64,000 nt of DNA, from assembly GCF_017874735.1 (NCBI RefSeq), contig NZ_JAGGLV010000026.1, positions 40,152 to 104,151 on the forward strand, given 5' to 3'. Under the pieces are notes generated by a model that saw nothing but the letters and a program-made list of their open reading frames with translations, had not been told where the DNA came from and did no database searches. The translations under genes and the position numbers were made by a program. This document shows positions 10,520-20,122 of this stretch, piece after piece. Position 1 is the stretch's first letter. Each line of letters starts with the position of its first letter. The stretch is from Paenibacillus silagei. GTDB lineage: Bacteria; Bacillota; Bacilli; Paenibacillales; Paenibacillaceae.

Positions 10520-11943
10520 ATAAGAAGAAGATCATCATTATCGCTTCAGCGATAGTCCTCGTTGCTATTGCAGGGATTGCGGGCTATAAGCTCTGGCCGG
10601 ATCAGAACCGGCAGATCAATGCCGCTCCGCTGAATACGGCAGTTGCCAGTAAGGGGGATATCCTGGTGGGTGTCTCGGGTTCAGGTGCAGTATCGGCGAT
10701 CAACAGCGAGAGCATCCGTACCAAAGAAGCCGGGAAGGTCGATACGGTCATGGTTAAGAAAGGCGATGTTGTTAAAAAAGGTGCTGTGCTGATCACATTT
10801 GTTGCGGGCGATCTGGACGATAAGCTGAAGGAAGCCACCAAGTCACTGGAGAATCTCAAGACGGAGCTTGAGAATAAACAGGAGAGCTACAAGACGCTGG
10901 CTATGAATAACGCGACAGAGGAAGAGCTGGAATCGGCAAAAAAAGCCATTGATAAAGCCAATAGCGATATCGTGGACGGGCAGGAATCCATCGCTGCCAT
11001 CCATGAAGATATGGCTCCGCCTGATCCGCTGACCGCTCCGATCGATGGAACGATCACTGCCGTGAATATTACGGACGGTGAGCAGGCCCAGAATGGTACA
11101 GAGCTGTTCACCATGACCGACTACGTGAATCTAAGCGTAACCGTGCAGGTAGACGAGCTGGACATCCCCAAAATCAAGCTGAATCAAGCCTCTACCATTA
11201 CACTGGATGCCCTTGAGGACAAATCTTTTACCGGTAAAGTTATAGATATCGCCAAAGAAGGGACCTCCTCTAATGGCGTCTCCCTGTTCAACGTCACTGT
11301 AGGATTAAATAACTCGGAGGGTGTGCTTATCGGCATGTCTGCGGAGGTGGCGGTTACGATCGAAGAGAAAAAGGATATTTTGACCGTTCCCATCGAAGCT
11401 GTAACGAAGATAAACGGGAAATCCTTCGTCAATGTGCCGGGAACCGGGGATGAGCAAGCTAACACAACAGACAGAGATGCTGCTGACTCCAAGCCCCCTG
11501 CTGGCGCTGCAGCGGACGGTGAACCCTCCGGTAGTGAAGCGGGGACCCGAGGCATAGGCGTCCGCGGCGGCAGAGAATTCCAGGGCGGTGAACTTCCGTC
11601 TGGAGAGTTCCCTGCTGGTGCGGAGTTCCCCGGCAGAGCAGCCGGAAGCAAAGGGGCAGCCGGTTTCGCCTCAGGCATGAAACGGATAGCTGTAGAGGTT
11701 GGTATACACAATGAGAGCAGCATCGAAATCGTCAGCGGCTTAAGTGAAGGGGATGAAGTAATCCTCCCGACCGTGATCTCCTCAGGCAATGCCACCTCCC
11801 CGCAGCAAGGCGGTATGGGTGGTATGGGCGGCTTCAGCGGCGGAGGAATGACCGGCGGGAGCGGTGGCTTTCCCGGCGGGGGCGGCGGCTTCGGCGGCGG
11901 TGGCAGCGGCGGAGGCTTCGGCGGAGGCGGTGGCGGACGATGA
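10516..11943 (+). CDS. HlyD/MacA-type efflux adaptor with glycine-rich tail
   Basis: 475 aa. An N-terminal membrane anchor (residues ~5-23) leads into a biotinyl-lipoyl-like half motif (GKVDTVMVKKGDVVKKGAVL), a short coiled-coil hairpin (residues ~95-150), the second half motif (LTAPIDGTITAVNITDGEQ) and a beta-barrel region ending TVPIEAVTKINGK. This is the order of MacA-type adaptors that link an ABC permease to the outside. An acidic/Gly/Pro insertion near residues 310-390 and a C-terminal tail of about 45 residues, mostly Gly with Met and Phe, are unusual. It overlaps both neighbours by 4 bp, so stoichiometric translation is expected. Confidence 0.85.
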   Translation: MNKKKIIIIASAIVLVAIAGIAGYKLWPDQNRQINAAPLNTAVASKGDILVGVSGSGAVSAINSESIRTKEAGKVDTVMVKKGDVVKKGAVLITFVAGDLDDKLKEATKSLENLKTELENKQESYKTLAMNNATEEELESAKKAIDKANSDIVDGQESIAAIHEDMAPPDPLTAPIDGTITAVNITDGEQAQNGTELFTMTDYVNLSVTVQVDELDIPKIKLNQASTITLDALEDKSFTGKVIDIAKEGTSSNGVSLFNVTVGLNNSEGVLIGMSAEVAVTIEEKKDILTVPIEAVTKINGKSFVNVPGTGDEQANTTDRDAADSKPPAGAAADGEPSGSEAGTRGIGVRGGREFQGGELPSGEFPAGAEFPGRAAGSKGAAGFASGMKRIAVEVGIHNESSIEIVSGLSEGDEVILPTVISSGNATSPQQGGMGGMGGFSGGGMTGGSGGFPGGGGGFGGGGSGGGFGGGGGGR

Positions 11944-12641
11944 CCGCACCAGAGCCGCTGATCCGGGTTGAGAAGATGCAGCACAGCTACACGATGGCCG
12001 GAGAATCGATGACGGTTCTGAAGAGCCTGAACTTCAGCATTAATCACGGTGAATTCGTGGCGATCATCGGTCCGTCAGGTTCAGGCAAGTCCACCCTGAT
12101 GAACATGCTGGGCTGCCTCGATGTCGCCAATGAAGGCGATTATTTCCTGGACGGCCAGGAGATCCGCAAGCTGTCTGACAACAGGCTGGCCCAGATCCGC
12201 AACGAAAAGATTGGCTTTATATTTCAAAACTTTAATCTATTGCCGAAGTTATCAGCGGTAGAGAATGTGGAGCTGCCCTTGATCTATCGTGGAATGTCCC
12301 ACAGGGAGCGCAGAGAAATTGCCCGTAATGCCCTGGTCCGGGTGGGCCTTGCGAGCAGAATGAATCACCGTCCCTCCGAGCTGTCAGGGGGCCAGCAACA
12401 GCGTGTGGCTATTGCCCGCGCCCTTGCCGGAACCCCACCGATTCTGCTTGCCGATGAGCCAACCGGAGCGCTGGACTCCAAGACAGGCAAGGAGGTTCTG
12501 GAGATGATTAAGGAGCTTAACGTACAAGGGCATACCATTATTCTGATCACGCATGACCTGGAGATTGCCGAGCAGGCCAAACGGGTGATCCGGATTCAGG
12601 ATGGGGATCTTGTAGAGGATCGGAAGGTGGTGCCCTCATGA
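11940..12641 (+). CDS. ABC transporter ATP-binding protein, MacB/LolD type
   Basis: 233 aa. Walker A GPSGSGKST (residues ~41-49), Q-loop FQNFNLLPKLSA, signature LSGGQQQRVAIARAL, Walker B ILLADEPTGALD and H-loop ITHD are all intact. The sequence is typical of the ATPases that work with FtsX-type permeases in MacAB/LolCDE-like systems. It overlaps the adaptor before it and the permease after it by 4 bp each. It should drive the permease by conformational coupling at the inner face of the membrane. Confidence 0.95.
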   Translation: MTAPEPLIRVEKMQHSYTMAGESMTVLKSLNFSINHGEFVAIIGPSGSGKSTLMNMLGCLDVANEGDYFLDGQEIRKLSDNRLAQIRNEKIGFIFQNFNLLPKLSAVENVELPLIYRGMSHRERREIARNALVRVGLASRMNHRPSELSGGQQQRVAIARALAGTPPILLADEPTGALDSKTGKEVLEMIKELNVQGHTIILITHDLEIAEQAKRVIRIQDGDLVEDRKVVPS

Positions 12642-13810
12642 TGCTGTACCAGAGTATGAAAATGGCCTTCAAAAGTATCCTCAGCAGTAAAATAAGAGCC
12701 TTTCTTACCATGCTGGGCATTATTATCGGGGTCTCCTCCGTCATTGCACTTGTCGCTGTGGGCCAGGGCACCACCTCGCAGATTACAGAGTCCCTAAGCT
12801 CTCTGGGCACCAACCAGCTGACCGTCAACATTATGGGCCGCGGAGCCACCACTTCGCTGACCTACGAGGAGGCTCTGGCCCTGAATGAGATTGAAGGGGT
12901 GGACAATGTATCGCCGGTAATCAGCGGGAACGTTACCGCCAAGCACGGTACCGAGAACGTTTCCGTATCCGTTGAAGGCATTACACCTGCTTACGAAGAG
13001 GTCCAGGATTTCCATGTGCAATCCGGAAGATTTCTGCTTGAGATGGATACAGAATACCGGCAAAAGGTTGCGTTAATCGGATCAGATACGGCGGAGGATC
13101 TGTTCGGTACAGATAATCCTGTAGGCCAAAAGGTACAGATCAACGGAAGCAGCTTCAAGATCGTCGGGCTGCTGGAGAGTAAAGGCTCCACCAGCGTGGG
13201 TTCAAGCGATGAGAAGCTACTGATCCCCATCTCTACAGCCGAACGGTTCCTGCAGAGCAAGGGAGTCCGCTCCATTACCCTCACAACCACTTCAAATGAC
13301 AATGTGGATGATGTCAAAACCAAGCTGGAAGCCAGCCTTACTGCCAAATTCAGTGCCGCCGAGAACGCTTACTCTGTCTTTGATTCCCGGGAGATGCTGG
13401 AAACGGTAAATGAAACCAGCGCCACCCTGTCCTTGGCCCTTGGCGGTATCGCCGGTATCTCCCTATTTGTAGGCGGGATAGGGATTATGAACATTATGAT
13501 TGTCTCGGTCAATGAGCGAACCAGAGAGATTGGCATCCGCAAGGCCATCGGGGCCAAGAAAAAGAACATTATGATGCAGTTCATGATCGAGTCCGTAGTC
13601 TTAAGCGGAACCGGAGGCCTGATCGGAGTCGCACTGGGACTTGGCGCCAGCTGGGCTGTCGGTAACTATACCACCTTGAATGTGGCGCCTTCCTGGAATA
13701 TGGTCCTGATCTCCTTTTCATTCTCCTTGATCATCGGTGTCCTATTCGGGATGATTCCTGCAAGCAAAGCAGCAAGAATGCGCCCAATCTATGCGCTGCG
13801 CAACGAGTAG
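12638..13810 (+). CDS. FtsX/MacB-type ABC permease
   Basis: 390 aa. One transmembrane helix near the N-terminus (FLTMLGIIIGVSSVIALVAV), a large extracytoplasmic MacB periplasmic-core domain (~residues 45-260), then three helices in the C-terminal FtsX domain with the hallmark NERTREIGIRKAIGAKKKNI. It ends the four-gene operon, 37 bp before a terminator. In Gram-positive bacteria such units are linked with export of, or resistance to, peptides and lipids; the substrate here is unknown. Confidence 0.93.
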   Translation: MMLYQSMKMAFKSILSSKIRAFLTMLGIIIGVSSVIALVAVGQGTTSQITESLSSLGTNQLTVNIMGRGATTSLTYEEALALNEIEGVDNVSPVISGNVTAKHGTENVSVSVEGITPAYEEVQDFHVQSGRFLLEMDTEYRQKVALIGSDTAEDLFGTDNPVGQKVQINGSSFKIVGLLESKGSTSVGSSDEKLLIPISTAERFLQSKGVRSITLTTTSNDNVDDVKTKLEASLTAKFSAAENAYSVFDSREMLETVNETSATLSLALGGIAGISLFVGGIGIMNIMIVSVNERTREIGIRKAIGAKKKNIMMQFMIESVVLSGTGGLIGVALGLGASWAVGNYTTLNVAPSWNMVLISFSFSLIIGVLFGMIPASKAARMRPIYALRNE

Positions 13811-13846
13811 CGCCATCCTAGACGCTGCGTTATCATCAGCATTTCA

Positions 13847-13886
13847 ATCCGCCAGTCTCAGATCCCTGGGCTGGCGGATTTTTCTG
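13847..13886 (+). terminator. Terminator of the ABC-export operon
   Basis: ATCCGCCA pairs with TGGCGGAT around the loop, followed by TTTTTCTGTTTT. Confidence 0.75.
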
Positions 13887-14332
13887 TTTTATTTTTAATG
13901 CACAATTGATACCAAAGGGGTATCGTTTGCAGCAAAAGTGGGTAATAGGACTCAAAGGTCAGAATACCTTGTACATAGTAGTAGGGTATACATAATAGTT
14001 CTTTGTATCGGCTGTAACGGATATGTCTCCACTGTTTCCCCTCCGGCTCCAGGGTGTGCTTCACGGCCTGTCATCCGCAGCGGAAGCTGACGGGGCTTAT
14101 TATTTTTTCAGCAATTGCTCTGCTTAAGGGATGTCCTATATACTGGTGAAAAGAAACCGCGATCTAACCGGAAGTTATTCTTTCTATTGCCTCCTTCTTC
14201 CCCTGCTTTCTAGGACTCGCTAACGTATACTCTCTTACATGCCTGCAAGAAGCCATATTCCGCATAAGGATAAGTTTCGCATGCACCAAAGCTACACCCA
14301 TGAGATTTGCAAAAGTTCTGTGCGGGGAGAGG
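13887..14332. other. Gene-free stretch before the GGDEF gene
   Basis: About 445 bp, AT-richer than its neighbours. It has a small inverted repeat (GATACC...GGTATC near 13907). No tRNA, riboswitch motif or convincing promoter was recognised. A 68-codon minus-strand frame (13858-14064) runs into the operon terminator and lacks a clear ribosome site. Confidence 0.5.
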
Positions 14333-15943
14333 ATGACAGTGGCAGTTTTTTCGGAAAACAAAAGTACACGCAGACTGATTATATTATTCACATCCATCAC
14401 CGTTCTTCTGGTTGGGATCAGTGTGGCCTCCCTGCTGTTTCTGAATCATACGATGAACAAATTATCCGATTCGCTGTACAGTGACGTCTACCAGAATTCC
14501 GAGCTCATTCTGAACGCCGACCGCGATCTCTATCAGGCAGCCCTTGCGCTTCAGACCACAGTCGGCGGGGCGCTGACCAGCGCGCAGCGCAGTACGCTGT
14601 CGCAGGAATTCGAGGACAATAATGCCCAGGCGCTGCAGCGGGTCAATACCGCCCGCTACAATCTGGATGCTGTGAAGAGCCCGTTCAATGGAATGAAGCA
14701 GAGCGAGCTGCTGCTGGACGAGCTGAGGAACGAGCTGGATCACTTCGGAACCACGCTTACCGTGTGGAGGGATAACGGCCGGGAGCTGATCTCGCAGCGG
14801 GTTCAGAAGAGCTGGAATCCCGCCTCTTATTCTGCCCTCACCATACATACAGAGCTGAATGAGGTACGGGAAAGCTTGAATCAGGCAGAGGACAAGATTG
14901 ACACCTATGCAAGCCAAGTGATGACAGAGTTCAATAATCTCAAAAGCTCCCTGTTCGCCGTCTACTCTGTATTTCTGTTCCTGCTTGTTATGGTCATCAT
15001 CTATCTCAGCCGCAGACTGATCTCCCTGCAGAACGAAATGCAGGACGAGCAATCGCTCTACCAGCTGATCGGTGAGACGATGTCCGACTTCATTGTGCTG
15101 ACAGATCCGAACGGTCTGATCCTGTATGCCTCGCCTTCCCATGCAACTGCACTGGGCTATGTGCCCAGCAAAGGGGCACCGCTCTCCAACTATATCCGTG
15201 AAGCCGAAATCTCCTGGGCCAAGCTCAAGAGTGTGGTACAGTCTTCACCGAGAATATCCGAGCTGCGCATGCGTTCGGCCGAAGGGCACTGGGTGTGGCT
15301 GGAGACCAAGGTTACCCCTATTGCGGGCAGCCGCAATTTCCCGGCACAGTTCATGCTGGTCTCGCGTGAGATTACCCAGCGCAAGCAATATGAGGAGCGC
15401 CTGCACAAGCTGGCCTTCTATGATCATCTGACCGCGATTCCCAACCGTGCCCATTTCAAAATGTACATGGAGAACCTGATCAACCAGCCCGAGGAGCGCC
15501 GGCAGGAGATCGCCGTGGCTCTGCTGGACTGCGACCGCTTCAAGCAGCTGAACGATACGCTCGGCCATCTGGCCGGAGATGAATTCCTGCAGCTGCTCTC
15601 CCGGGAGCTGCAGCAGACCGTGAAGGGCTCCGGCCAGGCCTTCCGGATCGGCGGAGATGAATTCGCGGTGGTGCTGCACCGGTTCACCAGCCCGCAAATG
15701 CTGGACGAGCTGCTGAACCGTCTGCTCCAGCTGTTCAACAAATCCTGGTCCGTCAACCAGGGCTCCAGCTTCCACACCTCTGCCAGCATCGGCGTGGCCC
15801 TGTACCCGCAGCACGGCAGCAGCATCAACGAGCTGCTTCGTGCCGCCGATCTTGCGATGTACCGCTCCAAGAACCATGGCGGCAATGAGGCTAATCTGTA
15901 CAGCGAGCATGTGGATAAGAAGTACAGCGATCAGCGGAACTAG
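14333..15943 (+). CDS. Membrane-bound PAS-GGDEF diguanylate cyclase
   Basis: About 536 aa. Two transmembrane segments (residues ~14-36 and ~205-225) flank an extracytoplasmic helical sensor region of about 165 residues. A PAS domain follows (LIGETMSDFIVLTDPNGLILYASPS), then a GGDEF domain with the intact active-site loop RIGGDEFAVVL. GGDEF enzymes make cyclic di-GMP from two GTP. No EAL domain is present. Starts are ambiguous: ATG 14333 and GTG 14339 both sit behind GGGGAGAGG, whereas ATG 14300 has no ribosome site. It stands alone between terminators, so its signal and target cannot be inferred from context. Confidence 0.9.
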   Translation: MTVAVFSENKSTRRLIILFTSITVLLVGISVASLLFLNHTMNKLSDSLYSDVYQNSELILNADRDLYQAALALQTTVGGALTSAQRSTLSQEFEDNNAQALQRVNTARYNLDAVKSPFNGMKQSELLLDELRNELDHFGTTLTVWRDNGRELISQRVQKSWNPASYSALTIHTELNEVRESLNQAEDKIDTYASQVMTEFNNLKSSLFAVYSVFLFLLVMVIIYLSRRLISLQNEMQDEQSLYQLIGETMSDFIVLTDPNGLILYASPSHATALGYVPSKGAPLSNYIREAEISWAKLKSVVQSSPRISELRMRSAEGHWVWLETKVTPIAGSRNFPAQFMLVSREITQRKQYEERLHKLAFYDHLTAIPNRAHFKMYMENLINQPEERRQEIAVALLDCDRFKQLNDTLGHLAGDEFLQLLSRELQQTVKGSGQAFRIGGDEFAVVLHRFTSPQMLDELLNRLLQLFNKSWSVNQGSSFHTSASIGVALYPQHGSSINELLRAADLAMYRSKNHGGNEANLYSEHVDKKYSDQRN

Positions 15944-15997
15944 CACCAGCGGAAGCTGACTCCTATACTAAGGCTTCTTTAATAACTCTTAGTCCAA

Positions 15998-16044
15998 AAA
16001 GAGCTGATTGGTTCCATCCCTGGGGGAGGAACTAATCAGCTCTT
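15998..16044. terminator. Bidirectional terminator between the GGDEF gene and pullulanase gene
   Basis: AAGAGCTGATTGGTTCC pairs with GGAACTAATCAGCTCTT. It serves the two convergent genes, with A-rich and T-rich flanks on either side. Confidence 0.8.
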
Positions 16045-16052
16045 CTTATGTT

Positions 16053-18452
16053 CTAGCTGGTCTGCGGCAGCGGATCAGCCAGCTCTGTCCTATGCTCCGG
16101 ACTACGCTCCCGAACCGTCACCTTGATAACCTGCTCCCCGCTGCCCGAGCAGTCGATGAAGCGGTCAGCGGTGCCGTCTTTCTCCTCCCAATCGTTCAGC
16201 CGGAGGATGTAGCCTATCGCGGAGGTCCCCGGCAGCACTTCAATCCGTGCTACGGCATGACCTTCCTCCATGTGCTGGAAGTCCCGTTGCCCATCCTGAA
16301 TGCCTGTACCCCACACCCAGAGATTCCAGCCCCGGTAATCGCCGTCCGGGCGGTCATAATGAACTTCCACAATCTTCGATCTCGGCTCAGGCTCTCCGTA
16401 TTTATCATAGAGTACCATCATCGACAGTCCGGCAACCTCAACACTGCCGTTCTCCGTTTGCCGGAAGGCCTCCGGTCCGGCATGGGTATGATCGATTACG
16501 ATGTTCCAGCAGCCGGAGGTCTCCGGGAGGCACTGGGTGACCGGCTCCATATTGGCATTATAGATCACCACGATATTATTCCATGGATCTCCGCCGGCGT
16601 GATCCTTCAGTCTGTAGGCAACGATTCCGCTGTCACAGCGCAGGAACTCCAGACTGCGTTCAATCTCCTGGCGTCCGTGCAGGCGGAAGGCCGGATGTGT
16701 CCGGCGCAGCTCAATCAGACCTTTGTAATATTGAAATACTGCAATGAATTTGCTTTTGTTCTCCCAGCGGATCGCATTGATACAGTCCGGGCTGCGGTAG
16801 CTGTTATGATCTCCGTATTTGCTGCGCAGCAGCTCATCCCCGGCATGAAGGAACGGAATTCCCTGCGAGGTCAGAATGATTCCATTAGCCAGCAACGAAC
16901 GGCGTACTGTCTCATTATCCAGCACATTCTCGGGATCTACTCCCACATACGGATTCGCCTGCTCTAGTGCGGCCTTGAGATCCCCGCCGCCCCGCAGCTT
17001 GCCGCCCTCAAGCTCCGGCAGTCCGGCTTCCCCGCGAAGTCCCCGGGTCGCCAGAATTTTGTCCCACAGGTTGAGATTATCATGTGCGGTTACATAGTTC
17101 ACAGTCTCTGTAGGCGCATCGGTGAATTCATGAATCGCCCCGCTCACTCCGGACGCGATCGCACCTTCCTTGCCGTATTCCCCGGTCACGAAGCCTTTGC
17201 CCCAGCCGTCGCTGTCTCCCTTGATGGCTGCGCGGAAGTTGTCGTTGAAGACGGCGTAGCCTTTGCCGCGCTGCACGCCCTTCAGCGTCTTGGAGGCAAG
17301 CGGCGAGTCGCCGCCAGTCCACGGTTCACCATAGATCAGCAGCCCCGGATTAATCTCCAGCCGCAGCTCCTCGGTAATCTCTCGCATGGTCACGCTGTCC
17401 ATCAGCCCCATCAGATCGAAGCGGAACCCGTCAATATGGTACTCCTTAGCCCAGTAGGATAGGGAATCCTTGATATACTTGCGGACCATCGGCCGTTCTG
17501 TAGCCAGCTCATTGCCGACGCCCGAGCCGTTAGAGAGCCGGCCGCTCTGATCATGACGGTAGTAATAGTCCGGCACCAGCGGCTGGAAGGGGCCCTTCTG
17601 GAAGCCATAGGTATGATTGTAGACCACATCCATAATCACCGAGATGCCGCGGCTGTGCAGCGCCTGGACCAGCTCCTTGAATTCCCGGATACGGGCTAGC
17701 GGGTTAGCAGGGTCTGTGCTGTAGGAGCCTTCCGGCACATTATAGTGCTGGGGGTCGTAGCCCCAGTTATAGTCTGTGAAGATGGAGGATGCCGGTTCTT
17801 CCCCTGGCTTGCCCAGCTCATCCACCGTCTGATAATCGAACACCGGCAGCAGATGAACATGCGTGATGCCCAGCTCAGCCAGATGATCAATGCCCAGCAG
17901 ATGACCCGCCTCATCCCGCAGGCCGGTCTCGGTGAAGGCCTTGAATTTCCCCTTATACGTCAGACCGGAGCTAGGGTCTGACGAGAAATCGCGGACATGC
18001 AGCTCATAGATTACTGCATCTGCCGGATGCGGCAGCACCGGAGAAGCATCGCTCTCCCAGCCGTCCGGGTCTGTCTCGGACAAATCCACAATGGCTGTGC
18101 GTGTTCCATTGGCCGATACAGCCGTAGCGTAAGGATCGGCCGCTTCATTAATCGACCCGTCCGCAAATACGGCGCGGTACATATAATATTTCCCCTTGAG
18201 GTTACCGGAAACCTGGATCGTCCATACTCCGCCCTCAGCGCGCTCCATACTAAGAATTTTGCCGCTGTCCTTGTAATCCGCGGTCTGCGGGGTCAGCCCG
18301 TTTCCGCCTGTTGCATATAATACGAGCGACACTGTGAAGGCTGTTGGCGCCCAGACTTTGAATACACAGTATTCCGCTGTGTAGGTCAAGCCGAGGTCAT
18401 TGCCTTGATAGGTATCGATTTCTTGTTCTGCTTGTATATAATTGCTGCTCAT
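16053..18452 (-). CDS. pulA: Type I pullulanase with C-terminal CBM41-like module
   Basis: 799 aa, no signal peptide, so intracellular. Type I pullulanases cleave alpha-1,6 branches of pullulan, glycogen and amylopectin. A CBM48-like N-terminal domain (residues ~20-120) precedes the GH13 barrel with the family marker YNWGYDPQHYNVPEGS (~228-243). Catalytic residues are D346 in DGFRFDLMGL, E376 in IYGEPWTG and D458 in VTAHDN. Residues ~692-785 (VEVHYDRPDGDYRGWNLWVWG) look like a CBM41/PUD module, which normally sits at the N-terminus of secreted pullulanases. AmyX of Bacillus subtilis is ~718 aa without it. The ATG follows GGGATGGTG with good spacing. It stands alone and may debranch imported maltodextrin or glycogen. 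Confidence 0.93.
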   Translation of the reverse strand: MSSNYIQAEQEIDTYQGNDLGLTYTAEYCVFKVWAPTAFTVSLVLYATGGNGLTPQTADYKDSGKILSMERAEGGVWTIQVSGNLKGKYYMYRAVFADGSINEAADPYATAVSANGTRTAIVDLSETDPDGWESDASPVLPHPADAVIYELHVRDFSSDPSSGLTYKGKFKAFTETGLRDEAGHLLGIDHLAELGITHVHLLPVFDYQTVDELGKPGEEPASSIFTDYNWGYDPQHYNVPEGSYSTDPANPLARIREFKELVQALHSRGISVIMDVVYNHTYGFQKGPFQPLVPDYYYRHDQSGRLSNGSGVGNELATERPMVRKYIKDSLSYWAKEYHIDGFRFDLMGLMDSVTMREITEELRLEINPGLLIYGEPWTGGDSPLASKTLKGVQRGKGYAVFNDNFRAAIKGDSDGWGKGFVTGEYGKEGAIASGVSGAIHEFTDAPTETVNYVTAHDNLNLWDKILATRGLRGEAGLPELEGGKLRGGGDLKAALEQANPYVGVDPENVLDNETVRRSLLANGIILTSQGIPFLHAGDELLRSKYGDHNSYRSPDCINAIRWENKSKFIAVFQYYKGLIELRRTHPAFRLHGRQEIERSLEFLRCDSGIVAYRLKDHAGGDPWNNIVVIYNANMEPVTQCLPETSGCWNIVIDHTHAGPEAFRQTENGSVEVAGLSMMVLYDKYGEPEPRSKIVEVHYDRPDGDYRGWNLWVWGTGIQDGQRDFQHMEEGHAVARIEVLPGTSAIGYILRLNDWEEKDGTADRFIDCSGSGEQVIKVTVRERSPEHRTELADPLPQTS

Positions 18453-18719
18453 TGCTATTCACCATCCCTACGCTCATCCGTAATACTCCCGGAGAACTAT
18501 CATTCTATTACTATCAAGCTATGTCCACATTCTCCTTAACTAATACTTTGTACTTGCACAGCTCTGCAAGCGGATGACGCCGGAATTGCTACATAGGGTT
18601 CATTATATAATATGTAACACTATGTTCACAGGTCTGGGTTAAGGGTTGAATTGTGTCACCGGATATATCCTATATCGGCATGGATCGCCGGGGAATTAAG
18701 CTAATGAAGTTCCAAAACA

Positions 18720-19964
18720 TCATGACCGCTTCCGCAGCACCCTGCCATATAACGCAATCACAGGTAGCAGCAGGAAGCCCGCCGACAGCAGCGAAGCTCT
18801 GATAGAGATCCGGCTGCCGATATATCCTACAACCGGACCGCCTGCACTCTGACCCAGGGCATCGGACTGGCTGATCATCGACAAGAGTGTAGCCCGGTTC
18901 CGGGATGGCAGCTTTGTGTTCAGCCAGGTGGTATAGATCGGGTCGCTGACCGAAGCGACCACCCCCAGGAGCAGTACCGCCCCGATAGCCCAGTAGAAAT
19001 TAGGCGCAAGTGCCACCAATATAATGCAGCAGGCACGTACGGAGGTCAGGAGGAACAAGGCGGCCGCTACTTGACGTTCCTTTTGCAAATCAATGATTGT
19101 CCCGGCCATATAGACAGCCAGCACACTCAGCAGAGTCGTCGCCGCACTGATCAGCCCGAAGCCGGCCGCCATCGAGACTCCAATCTCCGGGAACCCGACT
19201 TCGTTCATAAGAAAGACTGGCCATAGGCGATCATATCCTTCAGACGCAGCACCGCTGAATAAAGTTACAACCGTCAGCAGCAGGAGCAGCGGATGATGCC
19301 TCAGGATAGAGATGCCGCTGACCCAGGTCTTGCCCAGCTCACGGATAGCGGAGGAATGCGGCGCACGCTCCCGGCGTATGAACCCCGTCTCCTTCATGTG
19401 CCGGATCAATATGAACCCCAGGACGAAATAGATGACTCCACCCGCCAGAAAAGGGAGATTAGACGCAACCTGGGATAATCCTACGCTGACCGCAATGCCT
19501 AGCAGAGAGGCGCTTAAAGAGAAGATTTTGGAGCGCATAAAGATTCTTCCAGCCTGCTCTTCCTCAAGTTCATCCATGATCCATGCGGTATCCGCTCCGC
19601 TCAGGAAGGTCCAGCCGATCCCGTACAGCATCTGGGAGATCAGCAGCCAGCCGAAGGCAGGCAACAGGGAAGCCGGATGCATGATCCAGACAATACTCCC
19701 TTCGAGGACAAAGGCACTCCCCAGAACGAACACGGCAATAATGACGGACAGTCTGCGGCTATAGGTATCAGCGACCACTCCGGTGATTCCCTCGAACACA
19801 AGCACCGTTATCTCCAGCACCGTTCCAATCAGCACAAGCTGAAGCGGATTCAGTTTAAGGTCAACTACATAATAAATACTGTAGGTTGTGAATATCGTAC
19901 TGGCGGCAAGCGACAACATAAACACATGGATCAAATAAATCTGTGAAGCACTGAATCTCTGCAC
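18720..19964 (-). CDS. MFS transporter
   Basis: About 414 aa with twelve hydrophobic segments in two halves and the loop-2/3 pattern GVVADTYSRRLSVI typical of the major facilitator superfamily. The GTG at 19964 was chosen because GGAGGG lies 10 nt upstream and the N-terminus then begins directly before helix 1 (MQRFSASQIYLIHVF); a longer frame adds eleven residues. The substrate is unknown; the layout resembles drug/macrolide-type exporters. It is a single gene upstream of the pullulanase with 267 bp between them, in which no clear terminator was seen. Confidence 0.85.
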   Translation of the reverse strand: MQRFSASQIYLIHVFMLSLAASTIFTTYSIYYVVDLKLNPLQLVLIGTVLEITVLVFEGITGVVADTYSRRLSVIIAVFVLGSAFVLEGSIVWIMHPASLLPAFGWLLISQMLYGIGWTFLSGADTAWIMDELEEEQAGRIFMRSKIFSLSASLLGIAVSVGLSQVASNLPFLAGGVIYFVLGFILIRHMKETGFIRRERAPHSSAIRELGKTWVSGISILRHHPLLLLLTVVTLFSGAASEGYDRLWPVFLMNEVGFPEIGVSMAAGFGLISAATTLLSVLAVYMAGTIIDLQKERQVAAALFLLTSVRACCIILVALAPNFYWAIGAVLLLGVVASVSDPIYTTWLNTKLPSRNRATLLSMISQSDALGQSAGGPVVGYIGSRISIRASLLSAGFLLLPVIALYGRVLRKRS

Positions 19965-20050
19965 AATGGTTCCACCCTCCGAAAGTAATGGACACATTAT
20001 ATAAAATAACGCCCGGGCGGGCGGTTCCAGATTTGCTGAAATTCAAATAA

Positions 20051-20082
20051 CCGCAAAAAAAAGCCCCCTGTAAAGGGGGCCG
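20051..20082 (-). terminator. Terminator after ptsI
   Basis: On the minus strand GCCCCCTTTACAGGGGGC is followed by nine T residues. Confidence 0.9.
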
Positions 20083-20122
20083 GAAAGTAGTTGGAGTTAT
20101 AAACCAATGCTTGAGTAAAGAA

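Noticed and set aside
11184..12047. 287-codon minus-strand frame opposite the adaptor gene
   Set aside because: Its poly-Pro sequence mirrors the glycine codons of the real gene; no ribosome site.
13858..14064. 68-codon minus-strand frame after the exporter operon
   Set aside because: It overlaps the operon terminator and lacks a ribosome site or recognisable similarity.
14100..14299. Cyclic di-GMP riboswitch ahead of the GGDEF gene
   Set aside because: No GEMM-type conserved core could be found in either orientation.
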